A DNA stretch of 28,849 nucleotides from JAGPHI01 sp036641735 (GTDB lineage: Bacteria; Bacillota; Clostridia; Oscillospirales; Ruminococcaceae). The translations under genes were made by a program, and so were the position numbers. The notes under the pieces were generated by a model, which did no database searches, had not been told where the DNA came from, and saw only the letters and a list, made by a program, of their open reading frames with translations. Position 1 is the first letter of the stretch; every line of letters begins with the position of its first letter. Positions 22,901 to 28,849 of the stretch are shown one piece after another. The stretch is taken from positions 1 through 28,849 of the forward strand of contig JAVWEG010000022.1 in assembly GCA_036641735.1 (NCBI GenBank), given 5' to 3'.

Positions 22901-23701
22901 TTGATTTTTGATACACACGCGCATTATACTGCCATTGCATTTAATAGCCATCGTGAGGATTTACTTTCATCTCTTGAAGGTGATGGAGTATGTGGCGTGA
23001 TAGATTGCGGTACAGATTATATTACAAGCACAAAGAGCCTAGAGCTTGCGCACAAATATAAATATATTTATACTGCCGCAGGCATACATCCCGAAAGCCT
23101 TATAGATGAAGAAGCATCTACAAGAAGTGTATATAAAGGAGACTGGCAGCGTGAGCTTGCAGATATAGAAGCTTTGCTGCAAGATGAGCGCTGTGTGGCA
23201 GTGGGCGAGTGTGGGCTTGATTATCATTGGGATATACCAAAGCAAGCGCAGACAGAGCTGTTTATCGCGCATATTAAGCTTGCAATTAAATACAAAATGC
23301 CTATTTTAATACACGACCGTGAGGCCCACGCCGATATGTACAAAATATTGTCGCAATATAAACCGCGCGGAATATTGCACTGCTTTTCGGGCAGCGCCGA
23401 GGATGCATTGCGCCTTGTAAATGACGGTATGTATATCGGATTTGGCGGAGCGCTTACATTTAAAAACGCGCGCAGAGCTGTAAACGCGGCTCTTGCAGTG
23501 CCTTTAAATCGCATAGTATTAGAGACGGATTGCCCATATATGGCACCCGAGCCGCTGCGTGGGCAGGAAAATAATTCAGCTTATATTAAATATGTGGCAG
23601 ATAAGCTTGCCGATATAAAAAATATAAAGGCACAGGAAGTGCTGCAAGTAACAGAGCAAAACGCAAGGGATTTGTTTTTAAGCGGAGAAAGATATGTCTG
23701 A
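22901..23701 (+). CDS. tatD: TatD family metal-dependent DNase
   Basis: The 266-aa amidohydrolase-fold enzyme has the metal ligands of the family: FDTHAHY (His6, His8), GECGLDYHW (Glu about 106), PILIHDREAH (His about 142), LHCFSG (His about 166) and ETDCPYMAPEP (Asp about 214). TatD/YcfH enzymes are 3'-exonucleases or endonucleases for DNA repair or degradation and commonly follow metG, as here. The TTG start has GTGAGGT 9 nt upstream. Its last 8 nt overlap the next gene. Confidence 0.92.
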   Translation: MIFDTHAHYTAIAFNSHREDLLSSLEGDGVCGVIDCGTDYITSTKSLELAHKYKYIYTAAGIHPESLIDEEASTRSVYKGDWQRELADIEALLQDERCVAVGECGLDYHWDIPKQAQTELFIAHIKLAIKYKMPILIHDREAHADMYKILSQYKPRGILHCFSGSAEDALRLVNDGMYIGFGGALTFKNARRAVNAALAVPLNRIVLETDCPYMAPEPLRGQENNSAYIKYVADKLADIKNIKAQEVLQVTEQNARDLFLSGERYV

Positions 23702-24026
23702 TAAAAAGCGAAGCATTATATTTGCAATTGCAATAATATTAGTTGCGGTGATAATAGCATTATTTGGAGCAATGCGCCCTATGGGCGGCGCTGCAATAGT
23801 GTCGGTGGCTGACGGCGAAACAACAAGGCTGCCGCTTGACAAAAATGGAGTTTTTCTTATTGAAGGCGGTAAGCTGCCTGTAAATATTGAAATAAAGGAC
23901 GGCAAAGCGCGCTTTATAAACAGTGTATGCCCAGACCATATCTGTGAGGGCTTTGGCTGGCTATCTAAAGAGCAAGATAAGGCGACATGCGCTCCTGCAA
24001 GGGTAGTTTTGTCGATAGAGGAATAA
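23694..24026 (+). CDS. NusG domain II-containing membrane protein
   Basis: The 110-aa protein has an N-terminal membrane anchor (about 7-26, SIIFAIAIILVAVIIALFGA) and an extracellular NusG-II (DUF1312) domain containing VNIEIKDGKARFINSVCPDH and the cysteines of CPDHICEGFGWLSKEQDKATCAPARVVLSI. It has no transcription-factor NGN domain, so it is not NusG itself. In Clostridia these small proteins often sit near Rnf/ApbE-type flavoprotein or electron-transfer genes; none is next to it here. It overlaps tatD by 8 nt and ends the operon that starts at 17099. Confidence 0.82.
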   Translation: MSDKKRSIIFAIAIILVAVIIALFGAMRPMGGAAIVSVADGETTRLPLDKNGVFLIEGGKLPVNIEIKDGKARFINSVCPDHICEGFGWLSKEQDKATCAPARVVLSIEE

Positions 24027-24039
24027 TGTTAAGACTTTA

Positions 24040-24056
24040 TGTAAAGTTTTTGTAAG
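24040..24056 (+). promoter_or_regulatory. Pho-box-like direct repeat upstream of the -35
   Basis: TGTAAA (24040-24045), a 5-nt spacer and TGTAAG (24051-24056) give an 11-nt period, the spacing used by PhoB/PhoP dimers (TTTACA/CTTACA on the other strand). It sits 5 nt upstream of the -35 of the transporter promoter, where an activator would bind. Confidence 0.5.
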
Positions 24057-24061
24057 TTTCG

Positions 24062-24091
24062 TTGCAAATTGTGTTATAACAATGTTATAAT
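24062..24091 (+). promoter_or_regulatory. Na/Pi transporter promoter
   Basis: TTGCAA (24062-24067), an 18-nt spacer and a consensus TATAAT (24086-24091) precede ATG 24142. Confidence 0.6.
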
Positions 24092-24102
24092 AACTTATAT
24101 TA

Positions 24103-24130
24103 TGTAAAATATTTGTAAGAAAAATGTAAG
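24103..24130 (+). promoter_or_regulatory. Triple 11-nt-periodic TGTAAR repeat in the leader
   Basis: TGTAAA at 24103, TGTAAG at 24114 and TGTAAG at 24125 are each followed or separated by exactly five bases, in the same orientation as the pair at 24040. It lies between the predicted transcription start and the ATG and reaches the SD. A PhoP-type regulator could bind here too, possibly as a repressor. Confidence 0.45.
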
Positions 24131-24141
24131 GTGAGTGCTTT

Positions 24142-25929
24142 ATGACCATTTTTGACACAATCAATTTAGCCGGAGGCATAGCGTTATTTTTGTACGGTAT
24201 GTCTATAATGGGTTCAGGCCTTGAAAAGCTTGCAGGCGGAAAAATGGAGGTAATACTCCAAAAGCTTACATCCTCCACGTTTAAAGCGGTAATGCTTGGG
24301 GCTGTAATCACAGGTGTTATTCAGTCGTCGGCAGGTACTACAGTAATAGTAATAGGCCTTGTAAACTCGGGTATAATGCAGCTTACACAGGCTATCGGAG
24401 TGATAATGGGTGCTAATATCGGCACCACAGTTACAGGGCAACTTATTCGTTTGTCAGAGCTGTCGGGCGGTAATATATGGATGAAGCTGTTGCAGCCGTC
24501 TAGCTTAGCGCCGCTTGTCGCATTTGGCGGTGCAATATTATACGTGTTCTTTAAAGCACCCAAAAAGCGCAATATCGGGCAAATAATGATGGGCTTTGGC
24601 ATACTGTTTACAGGTATGTTTACTATGGAGCGCGCGGTATACGGTTTGCGTGAAAGCGAGCTTTTTATAAAGCTGTTTACTTCATTGCAAAACCCGATTT
24701 TGGGCATACTGGCAGGTGCGCTCGTTACTATTGCCATACAAAGCAGCTCTGCTTCTGTTGGTATTTTACAGGCACTATCCACCACAGGTGTAGTTACCTG
24801 GGGCAGCGCAATACCTATTATTTTAGGGCAAAATATCGGCACCTGCTCCACCCCTCTTATAGCATCTATCGGTGCATCAAAGGGAGCAAAGCGCAGCGCG
24901 GTAGTACATTTGTATTTCAATATTATCGGCACAGTTTTATTTATGTGCGCAATTTATGCCGTAAAATACACTATAGGTATTCCATTTTGGGATGAAGTAA
25001 TGGGCAAGGGCGATATTGCTAATTTCCACACGTTTTTCAATGTAGTGGTTACACTATTGTTTATTCCATTTACTAAGGTGCTTGCAAAGCTTGCGGAGCT
25101 TACTATTCCTGATAAAGAAGGGGATGCACAAGACCTTGAGATGCCAATGCTAGACGAGCGCTTGCTCGGCTCTCCGGCAGTAGCTATACAGCAAGCAAAA
25201 TATGCAGTAGAAGTAATGGCTAATAATGCAAGAGCAAACTGTGCAGATGCTATACCGGTGCTGTTTAGCCATAATATAGATACTATTTCAGTTATTCATA
25301 GCAGAGAGTCCATTTGCGATAAGCTTGAAGTAGCGGTAAGTAATTATCTTATTAAAATAACCGATAAAGAATTATCCGACAGTGAAATGCAAAATGTAAA
25401 TGAATTGCTTCATTATGTGGTGGAATACGAGCGCATAGGCGATTACGCTATTAATGTTGTGGACAGAAGCGGTGAAATATTCGATAAAGAGCTGTCGTTT
25501 TCGTCTGTAGCTATAGAGGAGCTTAACTTAGTAAGCAAAGCCATTTGTGAAATAATAGATATTGCTACTAATAGCTTTGTGCAAAATGATGTAGATATTG
25601 CAAAGCAAGCAGAGCCGCTTGAACAAACCATTGATATGATGATAGATTTATTGCGTGACAAGCATATCACAAGGCTAAAAGAAGGCGTGTGCGCGCTTGA
25701 AAGCGGCATTATATTCTTAGAGATACTCACTAATCTTGAACGAGTGAGTGACCACTGTTCTAATGTGGCAGCGCGTGTTATCGGCGGAGAAGCTACAGAC
25801 GGGCATTTTGATGCACACGAGCTGCGCCGCAGCTTGCACGATGGTGCTGTACCCGGATATAATAAAATGTTGGCTGAATATAAAGAAAAATATTATTCGA
25901 TATTATGCGAAAATTCGGTGAATATATAA
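24142..25929 (+). CDS. Na+/phosphate cotransporter with PhoU-like domain
   Basis: This is a 595-aa NptA/PNaS-type transporter. It has two inverted membrane repeats, each with the signature QSS motif (QSSAGTTV at 61-68; QSSSASVG at 200-207), the linked motifs GANIGTTVT and GQNIGTCSTP, and about eight membrane helices up to about residue 315. Residues about 345-590 form a soluble PhoU-like helical domain (repeats such as ELLHYVVEYERIGDYAINV and ILTNLERVSDHCSNVAARV). It imports phosphate with sodium, and the PhoU-like domain probably tunes it. AAGGTGA precedes ATG 24142. Leader repeats suggest phosphate control. Confidence 0.92.
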   Translation: MTIFDTINLAGGIALFLYGMSIMGSGLEKLAGGKMEVILQKLTSSTFKAVMLGAVITGVIQSSAGTTVIVIGLVNSGIMQLTQAIGVIMGANIGTTVTGQLIRLSELSGGNIWMKLLQPSSLAPLVAFGGAILYVFFKAPKKRNIGQIMMGFGILFTGMFTMERAVYGLRESELFIKLFTSLQNPILGILAGALVTIAIQSSSASVGILQALSTTGVVTWGSAIPIILGQNIGTCSTPLIASIGASKGAKRSAVVHLYFNIIGTVLFMCAIYAVKYTIGIPFWDEVMGKGDIANFHTFFNVVVTLLFIPFTKVLAKLAELTIPDKEGDAQDLEMPMLDERLLGSPAVAIQQAKYAVEVMANNARANCADAIPVLFSHNIDTISVIHSRESICDKLEVAVSNYLIKITDKELSDSEMQNVNELLHYVVEYERIGDYAINVVDRSGEIFDKELSFSSVAIEELNLVSKAICEIIDIATNSFVQNDVDIAKQAEPLEQTIDMMIDLLRDKHITRLKEGVCALESGIIFLEILTNLERVSDHCSNVAARVIGGEATDGHFDAHELRRSLHDGAVPGYNKMLAEYKEKYYSILCENSVNI

Positions 25930-25945
25930 AAAGGGGCGCTAAAGA

Positions 25946-26755
25946 TTGATAGAGAGTATTATCAATATCATAGCTGCAATTTTAGCTTGTTTAGGCTGTG
26001 TACTTGTACTTACGGCAACTATTAATCTTGCCAGACGCAGATTTTTTGCGCCGGAAAAAGATAAGAAAATTTGGATAATTGCTGTATCTTTATTGTGCGT
26101 TTCCGCATTGATATTCAGCCCTACAAAAAGCATTAATCGTGATGTAAAGCAAGCTTTGGCTTCTGTAAATATGGCTGTGCGCCGTACAGCGTATGCTAAA
26201 AGTGCCACAGTGACTTGCCAAAAGCTTAATATGAGCGGAGATGTTTTATCGTCGTGCGAATATTTGTACACACGTACTCAAAACGAACATCGCTATACCG
26301 TTACAGACACTAATGGCGAGAACGTGTGGAAAGGCGAAGATACAATAAGCCTATTTGAAAATGGTTTTGTAGATACAGGATACGGACGTGTAGATGAAAA
26401 AGTACTTAAAGACGGACAAACTTTTCATTTTTTGAAAAATCTAAAGCAGCTTACGGCACAAAAACGAATTGTTTTATCAAATATGCAAAAGACTTTAGAT
26501 GCGAAAATACCTGTATTTAAAAATGGCAAAGCAATGACAGAAGCGGAGCAAGCAGCTATTCAACGTGAAAATGCTGCCATTTGCAAAGCGTACAAAAAGT
26601 GTTTAAAGATATATCAGTGGGAAGAAACATATAAAGTGGATAAGAGCGGATATATTTCTGAATGGGAAATCTTTTGTGATGCCAAAGATAAAGACGGTAA
26701 GCGAGTGCAGTGCCGCTATGTGTACAAAGTAACAGAGATTGTTAAAGATAAATAA
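25946..26755 (+). CDS. Membrane protein of unknown function
   Basis: The 269-aa protein has two N-terminal membrane helices (about 4-28 and 42-60) joined by a short basic loop, then a soluble region of about 200 residues with beta-rich and helical parts (for example TVTCQKLNMSGDVLSSCEYL and KIYQWEETYKVDKSG). No family is recognised. The TTG start has GGGGCG about 10 nt upstream, and it begins 16 nt after the transporter, so it is probably co-transcribed with it. Confidence 0.7.
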   Translation: MIESIINIIAAILACLGCVLVLTATINLARRRFFAPEKDKKIWIIAVSLLCVSALIFSPTKSINRDVKQALASVNMAVRRTAYAKSATVTCQKLNMSGDVLSSCEYLYTRTQNEHRYTVTDTNGENVWKGEDTISLFENGFVDTGYGRVDEKVLKDGQTFHFLKNLKQLTAQKRIVLSNMQKTLDAKIPVFKNGKAMTEAEQAAIQRENAAICKAYKKCLKIYQWEETYKVDKSGYISEWEIFCDAKDKDGKRVQCRYVYKVTEIVKDK

Positions 26756-26780
26756 AATCAAAAAAGCGGAGTGCATTATA

Positions 26781-27167
26781 ATGAAACCAAACGAACAAAC
26801 AGCAGCTATTTGTGGGCTTTTTTGTGGGACTTGTCCTTGCTATCCAAACGATTGTCACGGCTGTTTATCTGATAAATTGACACCGCATTGCGCTATTTGC
26901 GGCAATGGCTTTCGTGAGTGTGCAATGCAACACGAAATTACTCGTTGTTATGAATGTTCGGAATTTCCGTGCGACCGATTGGAAAACTTCAGACATCAGC
27001 ATTACGAAAACGGTATCGGACATCACGAAGCGGTAATCACAGACCTTGAAGAAATGAAAGCGCACGGTGTTGCACAGTGGGTAGAAAAACAAACGCAGAC
27101 GCACACTTGTACAAAATGCGGAAAGCTGATTTATTGGTATGATAGAGACAGCCATATTTGTAAGTAA
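26781..27167 (+). CDS. DUF3795 cysteine-rich protein
   Basis: The 128-aa protein is dense in cysteine: CGLFCGTCPCYPNDCHGCLS near the N-terminus, CAICGNGFREC, CYECSEFPC and a C-terminal CTKCGKL...HICK pair. This matches DUF3795, a small presumed zinc-binding family of unknown function. ATG 26781 fits the family N-terminus and has GCGGAG about 11 nt upstream; an in-frame ATG at 26739 overlaps the previous gene and lacks an SD. It ends shortly before a terminator. Confidence 0.82.
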   Translation: MKPNEQTAAICGLFCGTCPCYPNDCHGCLSDKLTPHCAICGNGFRECAMQHEITRCYECSEFPCDRLENFRHQHYENGIGHHEAVITDLEEMKAHGVAQWVEKQTQTHTCTKCGKLIYWYDRDSHICK

Positions 27168-27209
27168 ATATTAATGAAGCTTTTATATTTCATCAATGAT
27201 AATGAATAA

Positions 27210-27246
27210 AAAATAAGCACTGCATAATTTATGCGGTGCTTATTTT
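27210..27246. terminator. Bidirectional terminator between DUF3795 and GNAT genes
   Basis: A 17-bp stem with one G-T wobble (arms 27210-27226 and 27230-27246) and a 3-nt loop has A-rich and T-rich ends. It serves the two converging genes. Confidence 0.85.
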
Positions 27247-27252
27247 ATTTTG

Positions 27253-27285
27253 ATAAATAAAGATGCGATACAAACTTGCGGAAAA
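27253..27285. repeat. Diverged copy of a repeat end also present near 28101
   Basis: ATAAAGATGCGAT followed by TTGCG and AAAATGCT recurs in the same order and spacing at about 28101-28134, with a few substitutions. This copy starts just after the GNAT stop codon. It probably belongs to a dispersed intergenic repeat. Confidence 0.5.
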
Positions 27286-27288
27286 TGC

Positions 27289-27801
27289 TTATTTTGCTCG
27301 TTTTACTGAAAAAACATAGTGCGGCATATTGACACCACGATAGTGTTTGGCGAGGGTATCAATTCGTTCCATACCGTTTCTTATTGCAACCCTCTGCGAG
27401 GCAATATTGGTATCTCTAATAATTGAAAAAACCTCATCAATACCAAGCACTGTGAAGGCATATTCTTTACAGGCAATTGCAGCTTCAGTTGCATAGCCCT
27501 TATGCCAATATGTTTTTTGAAACAAATATCCGATTTCGACTACTTTTTCGTTATTGTAATCCTGTGTCGTCAGTCCGCATTGCCCAATCATTTCGCCGTT
27601 TTCTTTTAAGATAACAGCATATAAACCGAATCCGTCCTCCCGATAGCGATGCAGCTGTCTGTCAAGCCAGCTTTGCGCCTCGTCATCACTGAAAGCGCCC
27701 TCATACGCGTACATTACATCGTTATCTTGCAACGCTTTGCACGAGTCTTTATAATCAGATTGTTGCATCTCGCGCAAAAACAGTCGTTTTGTCTCTATCA
27801 C
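27289..27801 (-). CDS. GNAT family N-acetyltransferase (RimJ/RimL-like)
   Basis: The 170-aa protein starts ETKRLFLREMQQSDY, the usual opening of RimJ/RimL-type acetyltransferases. The acetyl-CoA loop is FQKTYWHKGYATEAA (about 94-108, Q-x-x-x-G-x-A type) with the beta-strand EIGYLF before it and NIASQRVAIRNGMERID (about 133-149) after it. It transfers an acetyl group from acetyl-CoA to an amine; the substrate could be a ribosomal protein N-terminus or a small molecule or drug and cannot be read here. The SD (GGAGGCAG) lies about 12 nt before the ATG. Confidence 0.88.
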   Translation of the reverse strand: MIETKRLFLREMQQSDYKDSCKALQDNDVMYAYEGAFSDDEAQSWLDRQLHRYREDGFGLYAVILKENGEMIGQCGLTTQDYNNEKVVEIGYLFQKTYWHKGYATEAAIACKEYAFTVLGIDEVFSIIRDTNIASQRVAIRNGMERIDTLAKHYRGVNMPHYVFSVKRAK

Positions 27802-28147
27802 CTCTGTCTGCCTCCCATTATATAAATAATTTTTATACCACTATTATAAACTAAAAAGAAAAGGTTGACAAGTTTCTTTTCTTGAATTTGTCAACCTATC
27901 GTGTGTTTGCCGAACGGAATAGATACCCTTGCGGCTCAAAGATGAGCGCTACGCTGCGAACCGCTTTGGCAGCGCCAAAACAAAAGCAGCCCATTTTTGC
28001 ATCAATTCAATGCAAAAATGAACTGCTTTTCCTTTGGCGTCCCTTGCAGGGATAGGCTCGCTTTGCTCGCCAACTGCCAAATGCGTGTCAAGTTTGGTTA
28101 ATAAAGATGCGATGCCAAGCTTGCGTAAAATGCTGATAATCTTACCG
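27802..28147. repeat. Hairpin-rich intergenic repeat region
   Basis: There is no convincing gene in this 346-nt stretch. It holds a small hairpin, AGGTTGACAA (27865-27874) with TTGTCAACCT about 17 nt later. It also holds a very long imperfect hairpin: 21-nt arms at 27982-28002 and 28010-28030 with two mismatches and a 7-nt loop, extended outward by a GCCAAA/TTTGGC pairing. The end near 28101-28134 matches 27253-27285. These are properties of a palindromic dispersed repeat or MITE-like element. A minus-strand frame across it is probably an artefact of the repeat. Confidence 0.55.
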
Positions 28148-28294
28148 TTACTGCTTTTTTTCAATAAAACCTGCAAGACAAAATCCAAGCCCTACAAGTC
28201 CTAAAGCAAGCGCAACTATTTCAACTCCGGTTGAAGTCATTTGAAGCAAGATAGCAAAAAGCAAAATACCTATTCCTAAATAGCATTTTTTCAT
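28148..28294 (-). CDS. 48-residue two-helix membrane protein
   Basis: ATG 28294 opens a 48-codon frame: MKKCYLGIGILLFAILLQMT, then STGVEIVALALGLVGLGFCL, ending AGFIEKKQ and TAA at 28148-28150. It has two hydrophobic helices separated by a short polar turn. AAAGGA lies about 11 nt upstream on the minus strand. The pattern (basic N-terminus, two membrane helices, Lys-rich end) is typical of small Clostridial membrane proteins of unknown function. It overlaps a longer minus-strand frame that is probably spurious. Confidence 0.65.
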   Translation of the reverse strand: MKKCYLGIGILLFAILLQMTSTGVEIVALALGLVGLGFCLAGFIEKKQ

Positions 28295-28362
28295 AATACA
28301 AATCGTCCTTTCGTCAAATATAAATAATTTTCAGTCAAGTATAACATAAATTTAAATAAAGA

Positions 28363-28400
28363 AAAAGACTTATTCTCCTCAACAGAAAAATAAGTCTTTT
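28363..28400 (-). terminator. Terminator of the tRNA operon
   Basis: A 12-bp perfect stem (AAAAGACTTATT at 28363-28374 with AATAAGTCTTTT at 28389-28400) ends in Ts when read on the minus strand, 6 nt after the last tRNA. Confidence 0.85.
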
Positions 28401-28405
28401 AATTA

Positions 28406-28481
28406 TGGAGCTGTTTATGCGATTCGAACGCACGACCTCTTCCTTACCAAGGAAGTGCTCTGCCGACTGAGCTAAAACAGC
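28406..28481 (-). tRNA. tRNA-Thr (anticodon GGT)
   Basis: This is a 76-nt cloverleaf. The acceptor arms are GCTGTTT and AAACAGC, the anticodon stem is CTTCC/GGAAG with loop TTGGTAA, and the T-loop is TTCGAAT. The 3' CCA is encoded (discriminator T). It reads ACC and probably ACU. Confidence 0.95.
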
Positions 28482-28484
28482 AAA

Positions 28485-28561
28485 TGGCGACCCGGATCAG
28501 GCTCGAACTGACGACCTCTAGCGTGACAGGCTAGCGTTCTAACCAACTGAACTACCGGGCC
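28485..28561 (-). tRNA. tRNA-Asp (anticodon GTC)
   Basis: This is a 77-nt cloverleaf. The acceptor arms are GGCCCGG and CCGGGTC, and the anticodon stem is CTAGC/GCTAG with loop CTGTCAC. The discriminator is G and the CCA end is encoded. It is separated from tRNA-Thr by 3 nt. Confidence 0.95.
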
Positions 28562-28565
28562 ACAA

Positions 28566-28641
28566 TGGCAGGGGCAGAAGGACTTGAACCCTCGGCACGC
28601 GGTTTTGGAGACCGCTGCTCTACCAACTGAGCTATACCCCT
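28566..28641 (-). tRNA. tRNA-Trp (anticodon CCA)
   Basis: This is a 76-nt cloverleaf. The acceptor arms are AGGGGTA and TGCCCCT, and the anticodon stem is GCGGT/ACCGC with loop CTCCAAA. The discriminator is G and the CCA end is encoded. It is first in the three-tRNA transcript. Confidence 0.95.
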
Positions 28642-28676
28642 TTATGCGCGGCGCTACAAAAACAGGGCGCTTAAAT

Positions 28677-28705
28677 ATAATACCGAAAAAGCGCGACAAT
28701 GTCAA
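28677..28705 (-). promoter_or_regulatory. tRNA operon promoter
   Basis: On the minus strand TTGACA (28700-28705), a 17-nt spacer and TATTAT (28677-28682) lie about 36 nt before tRNA-Trp. The promoter begins only about 20 nt after the prfB stop, with no hairpin between them. Confidence 0.8.
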
Positions 28706-28725
28706 GGGGTTCGTCAATATTTGTT

Positions 28726-28849
28726 TTATACTTCGCCTTTGCCCGCCGCTTTGAGGTAGGCATTCAAAAACCCGTCAATGTCACCGTCCATCACGGCGCT
28801 GACGTTGCCGTTTTCGTAGCCGGTGCGATGGTCTTTCACAAGCGTGTAC
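28726..28849 (-). CDS. prfB: Peptide chain release factor 2, C-terminal end (partial)
   Basis: The last 41 codons run off the right edge of the window. YTLVKDHRTGYENGNVSAVM, then DGDIDGFLNAYLKAAGKGEV, is the conserved end of RF2 (VKDHRTG and the AVMDGDIDGF motif). RF2 releases proteins at UGA and UAA codons. The N-terminal part and any programmed frameshift site are outside the window. Its codons look more GC-rich than those of neighbouring genes. Confidence 0.93.
   Translation of the reverse strand, partial: YTLVKDHRTGYENGNVSAVMDGDIDGFLNAYLKAAGKGEV

Noticed and set aside
27949..28188. A 79-codon minus-strand open frame in the repeat region
   Set aside because: It runs through the long imperfect hairpin, has no SD, overlaps the convincing 48-residue gene in another frame and looks like translated repeat.

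Overview
The window is a low-GC chromosomal segment from a member of the Clostridia (Bacillota), probably a gut or anaerobic species. The evidence is AT-rich coding DNA with strong GGAGG-type Shine-Dalgarno (SD) sites, several TTG/GTG starts, consensus SigA promoters, a YtvI sporulation membrane protein, RecD2, ComF, and Na/Pi cotransporter and NusG-II proteins typical of that class. The species cannot be named from the sequence alone.

Region by region: (1) 1-3654 is a small mobile cassette at the 3' end of guaA, bounded by 35-nt direct repeats that contain the last guaA codons. It carries a GATC-type (DpnII) restriction-modification operon on the minus strand: an XRE regulator broken by an amber codon, a single-chain M.DpnII-R.DpnII fusion, a second DNA methyltransferase and a frameshifted small gene. 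(2) 3643-4950 is guaA, whose glutaminase domain is shrunken and lacks its catalytic cysteine. (3) 5173-9569 (plus strand) holds a small membrane protein, then recD2-comF-mreB. (4) 9661-12758 (minus strand) holds ytvI, then an ECF sigma factor with an overlapping DUF4179 anti-sigma-like partner. (5) 12881-16586 (plus strand) holds a stand-alone Card1-like CARF nuclease (DUF1887), a HAD phosphatase and a membrane-anchored SGNH hydrolase interrupted by a 10-N assembly gap. (6) 16705-16983 is a small unknown gene on the minus strand. (7) 17099-24026 is a long plus-strand operon: D-aspartate ligase-like ATP-grasp enzyme, aspartate racemase, asparagine synthetase, metG, tatD and a NusG-II protein. 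(8) 24142-25929 is a Na/Pi cotransporter with PhoB/PhoP-like boxes in its leader, followed by a membrane protein and a DUF3795 protein. (9) 27289 to the end holds a GNAT acetyltransferase, a hairpin-rich repeat region, a 48-aa membrane protein, a tRNA-Trp/Asp/Thr operon and the 3' end of prfB.

How the genes fit together: the ATP-grasp ligase, racemase and asparagine synthetase trio matches the logic of the D-Asp/D-Asn peptidoglycan cross-bridge pathway of Lactococcus and Enterococcus, and MreB, the SGNH hydrolase and YtvI are also envelope-related. The cassette at guaA is a defence island. GATC is strikingly rare in the whole window (16 sites by hand count), consistent with long exposure to a GATC-cutting enzyme. 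The most unusual items are the glutaminase-dead GuaA, the fused DpnII M-R protein one transition away from two separate genes, the orphan Card1-like nuclease beside an ECF sigma/anti-sigma pair, and the 11-nt-periodic Pho-like boxes.
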